From Ignavibacteriales bacterium (GTDB taxonomy: Bacteria > Bacteroidota > Ignavibacteria > Ignavibacteriales > SURF-24), in the NCBI GenBank assembly GCA_003599415.1, contig QZKB01000151.1:62001-126000 (forward strand): a stretch of 64,000 nt of DNA. The letters are read 5' to 3'. Of this stretch, positions 20,267 through 30,581 are shown one piece after another. Made by a program: the position numbers and the translations under genes. How positions within the stretch are numbered: the stretch's first letter is position 1; each line of letters begins with the position of its first letter. The notes under the pieces are model-generated. The model had not been told where the DNA came from and did not search any database. It was given only the letters and a program-made list of their open reading frames with translations.

Positions 20267-20578
20267 ATGAGCGTAACAATGAGAATTATTCAGCAATTCG
20301 ATGCAACAAAAGAAAATGAATTTATGGACTTTGAGAAAAAATTTGCAGATCTGGAAAAGGAAAGACCAGATTATCCCAAGGGTAAAAGAATGCAGCCGAT
20401 TGCAAGTGGCGAGCCATGTAATTCACTTATATGGCAGTGTGAATTTCAAACCATTGGCGAAGCATATAAAACGCTTGATTTCTTTAATGGCGATGCTGCA
20501 CACGAAAAGTTATTGGAGGGACAGCTCCCGTACTTTAGACAAGTGAAAATAGAATTTTATAAAAACCTGGATTTTTAA
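20267..20578 (+). CDS. Small conserved-looking protein of unknown function (dimeric alpha/beta-barrel-like)
   Basis: 103 aa, one base after the PfkB stop codon; MRIIQQFDATKENEFMDFEKKFADLEKERPDYPKGKRMQPI. Confidence 0.65.
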   Translation: MSVTMRIIQQFDATKENEFMDFEKKFADLEKERPDYPKGKRMQPIASGEPCNSLIWQCEFQTIGEAYKTLDFFNGDAAHEKLLEGQLPYFRQVKIEFYKNLDF

Positions 20579-20656
20579 ATTTCATAATAGGGCTAAAAAT
20601 AATTGATCTAGTTTTGAAATATAGATTGATAATTAAGGTTTAAGGAGAGAAATTAA

Positions 20657-21748
20657 ATGAGAACAATAAAAAACTTTACGGCTTATCTACTTCTGTTTTC
20701 GGTTTGTTCTTTTATATCATCCGGCTGTAGTAGAAACAATTATGAGCTAAGTGATTTTAATAAGATTAAAAAAATTGATGCGCATGTTCACGATAATTCT
20801 GAAAGCAACACGTTTTCTGAAGTAGCATCTGAAAATGGTTTTAAAATTTTATCCATTAATGTTGATTACCCGGATTTTCCAAATGTTGAATTCCAGCAAA
20901 ATGTGGCAAAGCTGCATCTGAAAGATTACAGGAATGTATTTGCCTATGCTTCAACATTTTATTTAAATGGGTGGGATGAAACCGGTTGGGCAGATAAAAT
21001 AATAAATCACCTTGATTCCACATTTAAAGATGGGGCAACTGCTGTAAAGTTCTGGAAAAACATCGGTATGGTTTTTCGCGATAAAAGTGGTAAATACATA
21101 ATGATTGATGATGAAAAATTGGATCCCGTCTTTAACTACTTAACATCTAAAAATATTCCCGTTGTTGTTCATTGCGGTGAGCCAAGAGATTGCTGGCTGG
21201 CTGTTGAAAAAATGATGAGTAATGACATGAAAGAATATTTTTCAAAGCATCCGCAATATCATATGTATCTGCATCCTGATATGCCTTCTTATCTAGATCA
21301 GATAAATGCGAGAGACAGGATGCTTGCCAAACACCCCGATATGAAATTCATGGGAGCACACATTGGAAGTTTAGAATGGAGCGTTGATGAGGCAGCAAGG
21401 TTTCTTGATAAATATCCAAATGCTAAGGTTGACCTGGCGGCAAGAATGGATTACTTGCAATTGCAATCTCAGAAAGATTGGGATAAGGTTTATCATTTCT
21501 TTTGTAAGTATAAAGAGAGAATTCTTTACGGGACTGATCTGATAATAGGACCAAAAGATGATACAACCGTATTTAAACAGGTTACACGGGATAAATGGTT
21601 GTCAGATTGGAAGTACTTAGCTACAGATTTAACAATGTCTGTAAACTCGGTTAAAGGAGAATTCAAAGGACTTGCTTTGCCGAAAGAGGTTATTAATAAA
21701 ATTTATTATTCAAATGCGGAAAAGTTATTTTATTCTGCCTGGAAATAA
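20657..21748 (+). CDS. Exported lipoprotein amidohydrolase (amidohydrolase-2-like)
   Basis: Lipobox FISSGC; IKKIDAHVHDN; VVVHCGEPRDC; KFMGAHIGSLEWS; RILYGTDLIIGP: amidohydrolase metal motifs. Confidence 0.85.
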   Translation: MRTIKNFTAYLLLFSVCSFISSGCSRNNYELSDFNKIKKIDAHVHDNSESNTFSEVASENGFKILSINVDYPDFPNVEFQQNVAKLHLKDYRNVFAYASTFYLNGWDETGWADKIINHLDSTFKDGATAVKFWKNIGMVFRDKSGKYIMIDDEKLDPVFNYLTSKNIPVVVHCGEPRDCWLAVEKMMSNDMKEYFSKHPQYHMYLHPDMPSYLDQINARDRMLAKHPDMKFMGAHIGSLEWSVDEAARFLDKYPNAKVDLAARMDYLQLQSQKDWDKVYHFFCKYKERILYGTDLIIGPKDDTTVFKQVTRDKWLSDWKYLATDLTMSVNSVKGEFKGLALPKEVINKIYYSNAEKLFYSAWK

Positions 21749-21822
21749 TAGTATAAGGACAATCAATTATCTTTAAATGAATTAATCAAAGATTTCACTT
21801 TAAATATTTTTATCCGGTGCAT

Positions 21823-21848
21823 TCCTTTCTATAAAACGGTAGAAAGGA
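21823..21848. terminator. Perfect stem-loop after the 14.6-21.7 kb gene run (possible terminator without T-tail)
   Basis: TCCTTTCTA-N8-TAGAAAGGA, perfect 9-bp arms. Confidence 0.4.
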
Positions 21849-22179
21849 TTGAAACCAACAATAAAACCCAATGAAGCTTTAGGCTTGATTCTCATGTATT
21901 TCTTGTTCATTCCTTCATTGAAGAGCCACAAATCATTTCGGAGAAGAATAGAAACGCACAACTTATTACAATCACTGCATTACATTTCGTCTCCACTTTT
22001 CTTAGTCTATTCGGAATCTTTTTTATTGAATTTTTCCGGTGATCGGTATAGGTTTAAGAAAGATATTCAAATTCATAATGTGAATCAGATTTGATAAAAG
22101 AGGTAGAAGTTATCTAAGAAACTATACCGAAGTAAAATCACCGTTCAATTAAAACAGAATTATTATTAGCGAGCTAAAT

Positions 22180-23370
22180 ATGAAAAGCATGAAATCAATT
22201 TTAGAAAAAGAAATTAACGCCAATGAAGGTATTCTTCGTTTAAAACCTGCCTGGGTTGCAAGGGATTTTCTTCCACCGGGTAAAAGATTGGGATTACCGG
22301 AAGACCAATACAACTTAGGCGAACGCGGAGGAATATGCGAAAGATGGATCGGGTCAACCACCAAGGCAGATAATAAAATTTCTGTTCCGAATGAGGGTCT
22401 AAGCTTACTGAACATTGAAGGAGAGGTAATTACTTTAAAGGAAGCCGTTGAAATTGAACCCGCTTTAATTATGGGAGAAGAGTATTCTATAAGTCATAAT
22501 GGACTTGGACGCCTGCCGAAAATTTTTGATTACCAGGAAAGACTACCTTATCATATTCATCAAATGCAAAAGCATGCAAAGCTTGTCGGTTGCAACTCAA
22601 AAGAAGAAGCCTATTATTTTCCTGAAGGCGTTCCAACGGGCAAACACCCGGAAACATTCTTTGGGGTTCATCCTTTTATAGTTGAAAAAAATAAACAAGA
22701 GTTGTTATTACGGCCAATGATTGAATGGAAAGATGATTCGATACTACAATTTGCAAGGGCGTTCCTGCAGTTACCAGGCGATGGATTTCATGTTCCGGCG
22801 GGGACACTGCACGCTCCGGGAACAGCGCTTACAATTGAACTTCAGGAGGATAGCGATGTATTTGCAATGATGCAGGCAGACTGCGGCGGAAAAATTATTA
22901 GTAAAGATCTTCTGTTTAAAGACGTTCGTAATGAAGATAAAGAAAAATACGGTGAGAAAATTATTCTTGATATGATTGACTGGAACATCTGCGGTGATCC
23001 GTATTTCTACGAGAACCGGCACACTCCTCCTTTGGAAATATATAACACCAAAGAAGCGGAAGAACACTGGATATTCTATAACACAAAAAAATTCAACGGC
23101 AAGCGGTTAAAAGTTAATGCGAATGAGAAAATTCTGAGCAGAGAAAAGGGTGTTTATAATATTCTTGTTTGGAAGGGCAAAGGGAAATTTGGACCTCATG
23201 AAATTGAAGCCGGTAATTTTGATGAGGATGAACTTCTTATAACGTATGATGCTGCAGTAAAAGAAATAGAGATAGTTAATACCGGAGGCGAAGAACTTAT
23301 TATTTATAAATTTTTTGGTCCGGACATAAATGAGGATGTTCCGTTTTTACCTCCATATAAAAAGTTTTAG
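22180..23370 (+). CDS. Cupin / class I phosphomannose-isomerase-like protein
   Basis: LPYHIHQMQKHAKLVGCNSKEEAYYFPEG...TFFGVHPF...LQLPGDGFHVPAGTLHAPGTALTIELQEDSDVFAMMQ. Confidence 0.7.
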   Translation: MKSMKSILEKEINANEGILRLKPAWVARDFLPPGKRLGLPEDQYNLGERGGICERWIGSTTKADNKISVPNEGLSLLNIEGEVITLKEAVEIEPALIMGEEYSISHNGLGRLPKIFDYQERLPYHIHQMQKHAKLVGCNSKEEAYYFPEGVPTGKHPETFFGVHPFIVEKNKQELLLRPMIEWKDDSILQFARAFLQLPGDGFHVPAGTLHAPGTALTIELQEDSDVFAMMQADCGGKIISKDLLFKDVRNEDKEKYGEKIILDMIDWNICGDPYFYENRHTPPLEIYNTKEAEEHWIFYNTKKFNGKRLKVNANEKILSREKGVYNILVWKGKGKFGPHEIEAGNFDEDELLITYDAAVKEIEIVNTGGEELIIYKFFGPDINEDVPFLPPYKKF

Positions 23371-23423
23371 AAGAAAAAAGAATAGAAATATATTATTGTG
23401 AAATATTATGGTGGGGACTATTT

Positions 23424-23454
23424 AACGCTTAAAGATTTTAAAACAGAAAGCGTT
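23424..23454. terminator. Possible terminator between convergent genes
   Basis: AACGCTT-N17-AAGCGTT followed by TTTC; weak stem with a long loop. Confidence 0.3.
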
Positions 23455-23504
23455 TTTCAAATGATATACTTGTACTAAAATATTATACAGGCTGCTGGTA
23501 TGAA

Positions 23505-24419
23505 TTAATTTAAAATCTGGTTTTTCCCAAAGGGATGCATTCGCATAAATTCTTTCGGACTCATACCAACTTGTTTTCTAAATAGCCGTGAAAAATAAGG
23601 TGGATTTTCAAAACCAAGTTTAAAAGCAATTTCTGAAATACTTTGTTCACCGGCAACAAGCATGTTTTTGGCTTCGGAAATAATATGGAGATGAATCAGT
23701 TCTAGTGCAGTTTTACCGGTTTCCTGTTTCAATAAATCACTTAAGTATTTTGGAGAAAGATTAAGCTGGGATGCCATCTGATTTACAGTTGGCAATCCTT
23801 TCGTAACTGCGTCACCTTTTTCGAAATAAATATTAAGAAACTCGTTATACTTTGTAACTGTCTTTCCAATTAATGGTTTGCGGTCAATGAATTGTCTTTT
23901 GTAAAAACGCTGAGCGTACTTCAACATTGAATCGAGATGAGAAAGAATAATAGATTTGCTGAACTCATCGGGATTATTATGATACTCTGTTTCCATCTTA
24001 TGATACAACGACCACATAACTTCTTTCTCTCTTGGTGAAAGATGAAGAGCTTCATTAATTTCATAATCGAAGAAGTTATACTTTTTAATTTCATTAAATA
24101 AAGGATGACCTATTAAAAAATCTTCGTGCAAACGAATTACAAAACCTTTTTCAGAATATTCAAGTCCACGGGCAAATAATGCCTGATTAGGTTTCGTAAA
24201 AAACATCCATCCTTTGTCATGATCGTATTTGGTTTTGCCATATATCAGCTCACCCGATTTTATTCTTTTAAGGCCTATACAATAAAAGTCACATGTGAAT
24301 TCAATATTTTTTTGAATGACAGGAGAACCCTCAAGTATGTTCAAGCTGATTAACGGATGTTCAGGTGGCGGGAAACCTTCTGCCTGTTCTAATTCACTGA
24401 TTGTTTTAAAGTACATCAT
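23505..24419 (-). CDS. AraC-family transcriptional regulator
   Basis: NQMASQLNLSPKYLSDLLKQETGKTALELIHLHIISEAKNMLVAGEQSISEIAFKLGFENPPYFSRLFRKQVGMSPKEFM. Confidence 0.95.
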   Translation of the reverse strand: MMYFKTISELEQAEGFPPPEHPLISLNILEGSPVIQKNIEFTCDFYCIGLKRIKSGELIYGKTKYDHDKGWMFFTKPNQALFARGLEYSEKGFVIRLHEDFLIGHPLFNEIKKYNFFDYEINEALHLSPREKEVMWSLYHKMETEYHNNPDEFSKSIILSHLDSMLKYAQRFYKRQFIDRKPLIGKTVTKYNEFLNIYFEKGDAVTKGLPTVNQMASQLNLSPKYLSDLLKQETGKTALELIHLHIISEAKNMLVAGEQSISEIAFKLGFENPPYFSRLFRKQVGMSPKEFMRMHPFGKNQILN

Positions 24420-24548
24420 AATTTGTTAATCCATTAATAATTTTGAATGTTTACTTTATTTGTTTAACGTGGTTCAACTCTTTTGTAATTAAATCAAGAT
24501 CCTTCAGGTTATGAAGAATCGGATTCCTGCCTAAACGAAAACAGTTTA

Positions 24549-25550
24549 CTAATCTATGTTTACAAGATCATACTTCCTGTTTCCCAAATCCATTTTCTCG
24601 GCGTGTTCAAGAGTATGAATTCCGTTTTTCTCTTCCATGCGCTTTATTAAATCATGTCCGTCATGAGCCTTATAAACCAAATCCACACAAGCCTGGTCCA
24701 ACGCTATCGGGTCAAGCGAAGCAAGAATACCAACATCAGCCATTGTTGGATCTTTTGGATTCGAATCACAATCGCAGTCAACAGAAAGTCTGTTCATAAC
24801 ATTTATATAAACAATATTTTCACCAAGACTATTCATAATAGCGCCGGCAGCCTCTGCCATTGATTCAAGGAATTTGTTTTGATCAGTAGTAAAGGCTTTT
24901 GCCAGCTCACTTGTTTTATCCGTTACGCCGGCAGTGTGAATCCACATTTTGCCGCTTGCTGAAGCAATGCCAATAGACATATTTTTTATTGCTCCGCCAA
25001 AACCGCCCATTGCGTGTCCTTTAAAATGAGATAGAATTATAAATGAATTATAATTTTTAAAGTGCGAGCCAACAAAATCTTCTTTAATGTTTATTCCTTT
25101 TTCAAAAGGTAAAGATATAGAACCTTCTTCATCCATAATATCTACAGGAGCAATTGCAGTAAAACCATGATCCTCTGCGGCTTTCTTGTGATCTGATGTA
25201 TTTGATCGTTTACCTGGATAAGCAGTGTTGCACTCAACGATTGTTCCATTCACTGACTGAACCAAATCTTTAATTAAATCGGGAGATAAAAAATTATGTC
25301 CGCCTGGTTCACCTGTGCTTATTTTTACCGCAACTTTTCCTGGTAACTTACGATTAAGTGTATTGTAAAGTTTTATTAAGGCGGCAGGATTTATATCCCT
25401 GGAAAAGTATACAACTGATTTCTTACTGTTGTCTGTTCCTGAAGCAGTTTCGGTTGAATCCTGCTTATCGTTTTTTTGGGCGTATGCATTAATAATGAAT
25501 ACAACCGAAAGAAGAATAACAGTAAGTTTACCCTGAATAAAGCATTTCAT
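24549..25550 (-). CDS. DUF362-domain protein with signal peptide
   Basis: GKVAVKISTGEPGGHNFLSPDLIKDLV...DHKKAAEDHGF...SHFKGHAMGGFGGAIKNMSIGIAS...DPIALDQACVDLVY. No obvious ferredoxin cysteine cluster. Confidence 0.85.
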   Translation of the reverse strand: MKCFIQGKLTVILLSVVFIINAYAQKNDKQDSTETASGTDNSKKSVVYFSRDINPAALIKLYNTLNRKLPGKVAVKISTGEPGGHNFLSPDLIKDLVQSVNGTIVECNTAYPGKRSNTSDHKKAAEDHGFTAIAPVDIMDEEGSISLPFEKGINIKEDFVGSHFKNYNSFIILSHFKGHAMGGFGGAIKNMSIGIASASGKMWIHTAGVTDKTSELAKAFTTDQNKFLESMAEAAGAIMNSLGENIVYINVMNRLSVDCDCDSNPKDPTMADVGILASLDPIALDQACVDLVYKAHDGHDLIKRMEEKNGIHTLEHAEKMDLGNRKYDLVNID

Positions 25551-25643
25551 CTTTCCTTTCTCCTAAGTTTGAATTTGTACGACAAACGTAATTTTATTTT
25601 TTGTTTAATCCATAATACTTATGATTCATTTCTTTACCGGGAA

Positions 25644-26810
25644 TCAGAAAGCGGTCTCAAGAATTTTTTTGCTAACATCCGGAGTTATATCCTGCGTTTC
25701 AGAAAGAGCCGTTAATCCATGAACTTTTAGCTGGTTAACAACATTAATTATTTCATCAGCTTTAATTCCGTATTCGGAAAGATGAGTTTTAATACCAAGA
25801 GATTCAAAGAATTCGCTTGTCTTTTGGATTGCAAGATCAATCTTCTCTTCGTCATTTTCATTTTCGATGTGCCATACTCGTTCTGCATATTGAAGAAGTT
25901 TGGCTTTTTTCTGTTGGCGTTTTACCTGCAGCAAGGCAGGCAGTACAATAGCAAGCGTTTGTCCATGATCTATTCCAAACAGTGCAGTAAGTTCATGCCC
26001 TATCATATGCGTTGTCCAATCCTGCGGAACGCCTGCGCCAATTAATCCGTTCAGGGCAAGAGTGGCACTCCAAACATGGTTTGCACGTACGTCATAGTTC
26101 TCTTTTTCGGCAACGGCAGGTGCTCCAATTTCAATTAATGTCTGCAGAATACCTTCTGCCATACGATCCTGCAGTTTACCATTCACAGGAAAAGTAAGGT
26201 ATTGCTCAGTTGTGTGAACAAAGGCATCTACTATTCCGTTAGCAACCTGGATTTCCGGAAGCGTAAATGTAAGTGTGGGATCTAAAATTGAAAATGTAGG
26301 ATAAGTCAACTCACTCATCACAGGAAATTTTCCATGTTCATAACTAATAACGGCGCCATTATTCATCTCAGAACCCGTTGCTGGCAAAGTAAGTACAGTG
26401 CCAAACGGAACAACTTTTCCAACAACATCAAAAGGAATTCTCATAAATCCATATTTAAGCAAATCCCGCGCATCAGCGTTATAGTTGGAGGCAAGTGTTA
26501 TAAATTTTGTCCCGTCTATAACTGATCCGCCGCCAACGGCAAGTATAAAATTAATTTTTTCTTTTTTAACTACATCCACTGCTTTCATCAGCGTTTCATA
26601 ACGCGGATTCGGTTCGATGCCGCCGAACTCATGTATATTTCTTTTACCAAGGACGTTTTTTATTTTATCAATAAGGCCGCTCTTCTTTGCACTGCCGCCA
26701 CCGTATGTAATGAAGACAATAGCATCAGCAGGAACATACTTATTAATTTCTTCAAGCCTGTCTTTGCCAAAGATAATTCTTGTCGGGTTATAAAAATCAA
26801 AATTGAACAT
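25644..26810 (-). CDS. Iron-containing alcohol dehydrogenase (YqhD/BDH-like)
   Basis: NFDFYNPTRIIFGKDRLEEI; GGGSVIDGTKFITL; LPATGSEMNNGAVIS; DWTTHMIGHELTALFGIDHGQTLAIVLPA. Confidence 0.93.
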   Translation of the reverse strand: MFNFDFYNPTRIIFGKDRLEEINKYVPADAIVFITYGGGSAKKSGLIDKIKNVLGKRNIHEFGGIEPNPRYETLMKAVDVVKKEKINFILAVGGGSVIDGTKFITLASNYNADARDLLKYGFMRIPFDVVGKVVPFGTVLTLPATGSEMNNGAVISYEHGKFPVMSELTYPTFSILDPTLTFTLPEIQVANGIVDAFVHTTEQYLTFPVNGKLQDRMAEGILQTLIEIGAPAVAEKENYDVRANHVWSATLALNGLIGAGVPQDWTTHMIGHELTALFGIDHGQTLAIVLPALLQVKRQQKKAKLLQYAERVWHIENENDEEKIDLAIQKTSEFFESLGIKTHLSEYGIKADEIINVVNQLKVHGLTALSETQDITPDVSKKILETAF

Positions 26811-26871
26811 AATACATCTCCTTTATTGTGCTGTTAAATTTAAAATTTCACTCCATTTTCCATCTTACATT

Positions 26872-27411
26872 TTATATAGCTTTTCCCATTTCAAAGGCTA
26901 TTTGCATTGCATTACCTTTTTTAATATCACCTTTGTTCCATGCACCTGTGCCGTAAATAATTCCTTTTTCCTTTGCACCATTAAGGCACAAAGTAAAACC
27001 GCGGAATTCTTCAATTGTCCGGCTTAAAGCGGTTTTATTATTATCCGCAGCAGTAATGAGGAAATAAAAATTTTTGTCAATAATTTCCGTGTAACGCGCA
27101 CATGTTCTGTCAATAAATGTTTTCATCTGACCGCACATTGTGTAGAAGTAAACCGGTGTTGCCATAACAATTACATCGGCATCAATCATTTTATGCAGAA
27201 GTTCGGCCATGTCATCTTTTTGAGAGCAGCCGTTTTTTTTAGAAACACATGTTCCGCATCCAGTACAGTAATTTATATTTTTCTCTCTCAGTGAAATTTT
27301 TTCGGTAAGGTGTCCCGCTTCTAAAGCTCCGCTTACGAACTGGTCGCTCAGCAGATCGGAGTTGCCTCCTTTACGAGGACTGGATGATATGACTAATATT
27401 TTTTTACGCAT
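26872..27411 (-). CDS. NADPH-dependent FMN reductase / flavodoxin-like protein
   Basis: KILVISSSPRKGGNSDLLSDQFVSGALEAGH...CTGCGTCVSKKNGC...ADVIVMATPVYFYTMCGQMKTFIDRT. Confidence 0.92.
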   Translation of the reverse strand: MRKKILVISSSPRKGGNSDLLSDQFVSGALEAGHLTEKISLREKNINYCTGCGTCVSKKNGCSQKDDMAELLHKMIDADVIVMATPVYFYTMCGQMKTFIDRTCARYTEIIDKNFYFLITAADNNKTALSRTIEEFRGFTLCLNGAKEKGIIYGTGAWNKGDIKKGNAMQIAFEMGKAI

Positions 27412-27474
27412 TTTATAAAATCACTTTTAATATTTTTAATTATTAAAACGAAATCAAGATTCGCCCAGGTCAAA

Positions 27475-28482
<1,008 letters not shown>

Positions 28483-28621
28483 TTAATTTAATTCGTGAAG
28501 CAAAAATAAAAAATAAATATGAAGTGGTGTTATACAAAAGGCGGTAGGTTAGATACATTGCGTAGACTTGAAAATAAAGTAACCCAAGAGACACTGAAAA
28601 ATAGTTTTAGAGTCATAATAT

Positions 28622-28654
28622 GGTATGGTCATACCTTTGGCATAAACGACCATA
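28622..28654. promoter_or_regulatory. Overlapping inverted repeats upstream of 28792 gene (candidate operator)
   Basis: GGTATG-GT-CATACC (28622-28635, perfect) and TATGGTC (28624-28630) paired with GACCATA (28648-28654, perfect). Confidence 0.4.
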
Positions 28655-28731
28655 AAAATATAAGGGTATCTATTATTTTAACCAAACACGAGGACCCTTC
28701 AAATCAATTATTTAAAATTTTAAAATATTCC

Positions 28732-28737
28732 TTGACA
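28732..28737 (+). promoter_or_regulatory. Candidate -35 box; CTTGACAATAAAA context identical to the promoter candidate at 4406-4418
   Basis: CTTGACAATAAAA occurs at 28731-28743 and 4406-4418, upstream of the two operon heads. No convincing -10 box identified here. Confidence 0.35.
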
Positions 28738-28791
28738 ATAAAAAAAATATTTGAGAAATTGTAGTGTAATAAAATCCAAGAGGAGACAAGA

Positions 28792-30516
28792 ATGAAGAAG
28801 TATTTACTTTCCCTTGCTTTCATACTGTTTGTTTTTACCGTACAGAATATTAATGCCCAGGTGAAAATTGATGGTGTTTTCTTTGACTGGGCTACGGGGA
28901 TGCAGTTGGATGTTGCTCCTAATGCTGAACTGACCTTTGCAGAAGGCGACGAAATGAGTCCTGCAAGAGGCGGAACAGACCCTTCCTATATGGCTGATCT
29001 TGATATAGAGGATGTATATGCAACAGATGATGCAGATTTTATTTATGTTCGGGTTAAAATGAACTCGGTTGCGAATGTTATGAACATAGCTAGTGATACA
29101 TCTTATCATGGCGGCGCTGCAATTGCGGCCTATATTTCAGTTGACCCGGGTGCAGGCGACACTACAGGTTTAACCTGGGGATGGTGGGGCAATGGTTACG
29201 ACTTTTTTGTACAGGTTTATCCGTCCGATTCATTAGCTGAATCAACCACGCGTTATCAGCAGTTTATTTGGGAGCATAAGCAAACCGGCAATGGCTGGGA
29301 TTATGAACCTGCAAGTGAAACTATTGGTTCAACTGTTGCATGGAATGCTTCCAATAATGATGTGGAATTCTCAATCCCAAAGAAGCTATTATTTAATCCG
29401 CGCTACTTGCCAGGTTTTCAATACCCGGATTCAATTTCTATTATGATTTATGCTGGTGAAAACTTTGGACCCTGGCGTGCAGACTATGCCTCTATGCCGT
29501 CGATTGCCGGTTTTAAGTTAGCAATTAAAAAGCCCGGCCCTATTGCTGTTGATGGCGTGTTCTTCGATTGGGAAACTTCTACACAGATTGATGTTTTACC
29601 GAATGTAGAAGAAAAAACATTTGCAGAGGGAGATGATACAGACCCGTTAAGAGGCAGTACTGACCCAAGTTATTTTGCCGATCTTGATATTGAAGATGTA
29701 TATGCAACAACAGATGACGATTTTGTTTACCTCAGAGTTAAGATGAACTCAGCTGCCAACGTAATGAACATTGCTAACGATACCTCATATCATGGTGGGG
29801 CTGCCATTGCCGCATACATTTCTGTTGATCCCGGTGCAGGTGATACAACCGGATTAACCTGGGGATGGTGGGGTAACGGGTATGACTACTTCGTTCAGGT
29901 TTATCCTGCAGATACTTCAACTGAGCAAATGACCGGTTATCAGCAGGCGCTTTGGGAACACAAACAAACGGGTAACGGCTGGGATTATGAAATTGCAGAT
30001 ACGTTACGCGGTGTATGGGCAAGCTGGAATGCAGGTAATAATGAGGTTGAGTGCGCTGTTCCGAAAGTTTTACTTTTTAATCCCCGTTACATGTCTAACT
30101 TTGTAGTACCTGATAGTATTGCTATAATGATTTATGCGGGTGAGAATTTTGGTCCATGGCGTGCTGATTATGCTTCCATGCCTGGCATTTCAGGGTATAA
30201 AGTTAAAGTTGCTACATCCACAGGAGTATCGGATGAAAGCAATGCAGTACCAGAAAAATATTTGTTGAAACAGAACTATCCTAATCCTTTCAATCCTTCA
30301 ACAAAAATATCTTTTTCGCTTCCGCAGGAAGGGTTGGTTAAAGTAAAAGTTTATAATCTTATTGGCCAGGAAATCTCAACATTAATGAATGAAACAAAAT
30401 CTGCCGGAAATTATTCCGTTTCATTTGATGCTTCCAGCCTTACTAGTGGAATTTATTTTTACAGTTTAGAGACTGATAACTTTAAGCAAGTCCGCAAAAT
30501 GCTTTTGCTTAAATAA
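28792..30516 (+). CDS. Secreted protein with two tandem near-identical CBM9-like domains and T9SS sorting domain
   Basis: VKIDGVFFDWATGMQLD...YASMPSIAGFK and IAVDGVFFDWETSTQID...YASMPGISGYK; C-terminus YLLKQNYPNPFNPSTKISFSLPQ...GIYFYSLETDNFKQVRKMLLLK. GAGGAG SD. Confidence 0.85.
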   Translation: MKKYLLSLAFILFVFTVQNINAQVKIDGVFFDWATGMQLDVAPNAELTFAEGDEMSPARGGTDPSYMADLDIEDVYATDDADFIYVRVKMNSVANVMNIASDTSYHGGAAIAAYISVDPGAGDTTGLTWGWWGNGYDFFVQVYPSDSLAESTTRYQQFIWEHKQTGNGWDYEPASETIGSTVAWNASNNDVEFSIPKKLLFNPRYLPGFQYPDSISIMIYAGENFGPWRADYASMPSIAGFKLAIKKPGPIAVDGVFFDWETSTQIDVLPNVEEKTFAEGDDTDPLRGSTDPSYFADLDIEDVYATTDDDFVYLRVKMNSAANVMNIANDTSYHGGAAIAAYISVDPGAGDTTGLTWGWWGNGYDYFVQVYPADTSTEQMTGYQQALWEHKQTGNGWDYEIADTLRGVWASWNAGNNEVECAVPKVLLFNPRYMSNFVVPDSIAIMIYAGENFGPWRADYASMPGISGYKVKVATSTGVSDESNAVPEKYLLKQNYPNPFNPSTKISFSLPQEGLVKVKVYNLIGQEISTLMNETKSAGNYSVSFDASSLTSGIYFYSLETDNFKQVRKMLLLK

Positions 30517-30529
30517 AAAAAATATTTAT

Positions 30530-30556
30530 GGGAGAGAATAAATGCTCTCCCTTTTT
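30530..30556 (+). terminator. Intrinsic terminator/attenuator between the tandem-domain protein and the TonB receptor
   Basis: GGGAGAG-AATAAATG-CTCTCCC-TTTTT. Confidence 0.8.
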
Positions 30557-30581
30557 AATCCAAAACATAACGAGGTAGGCT

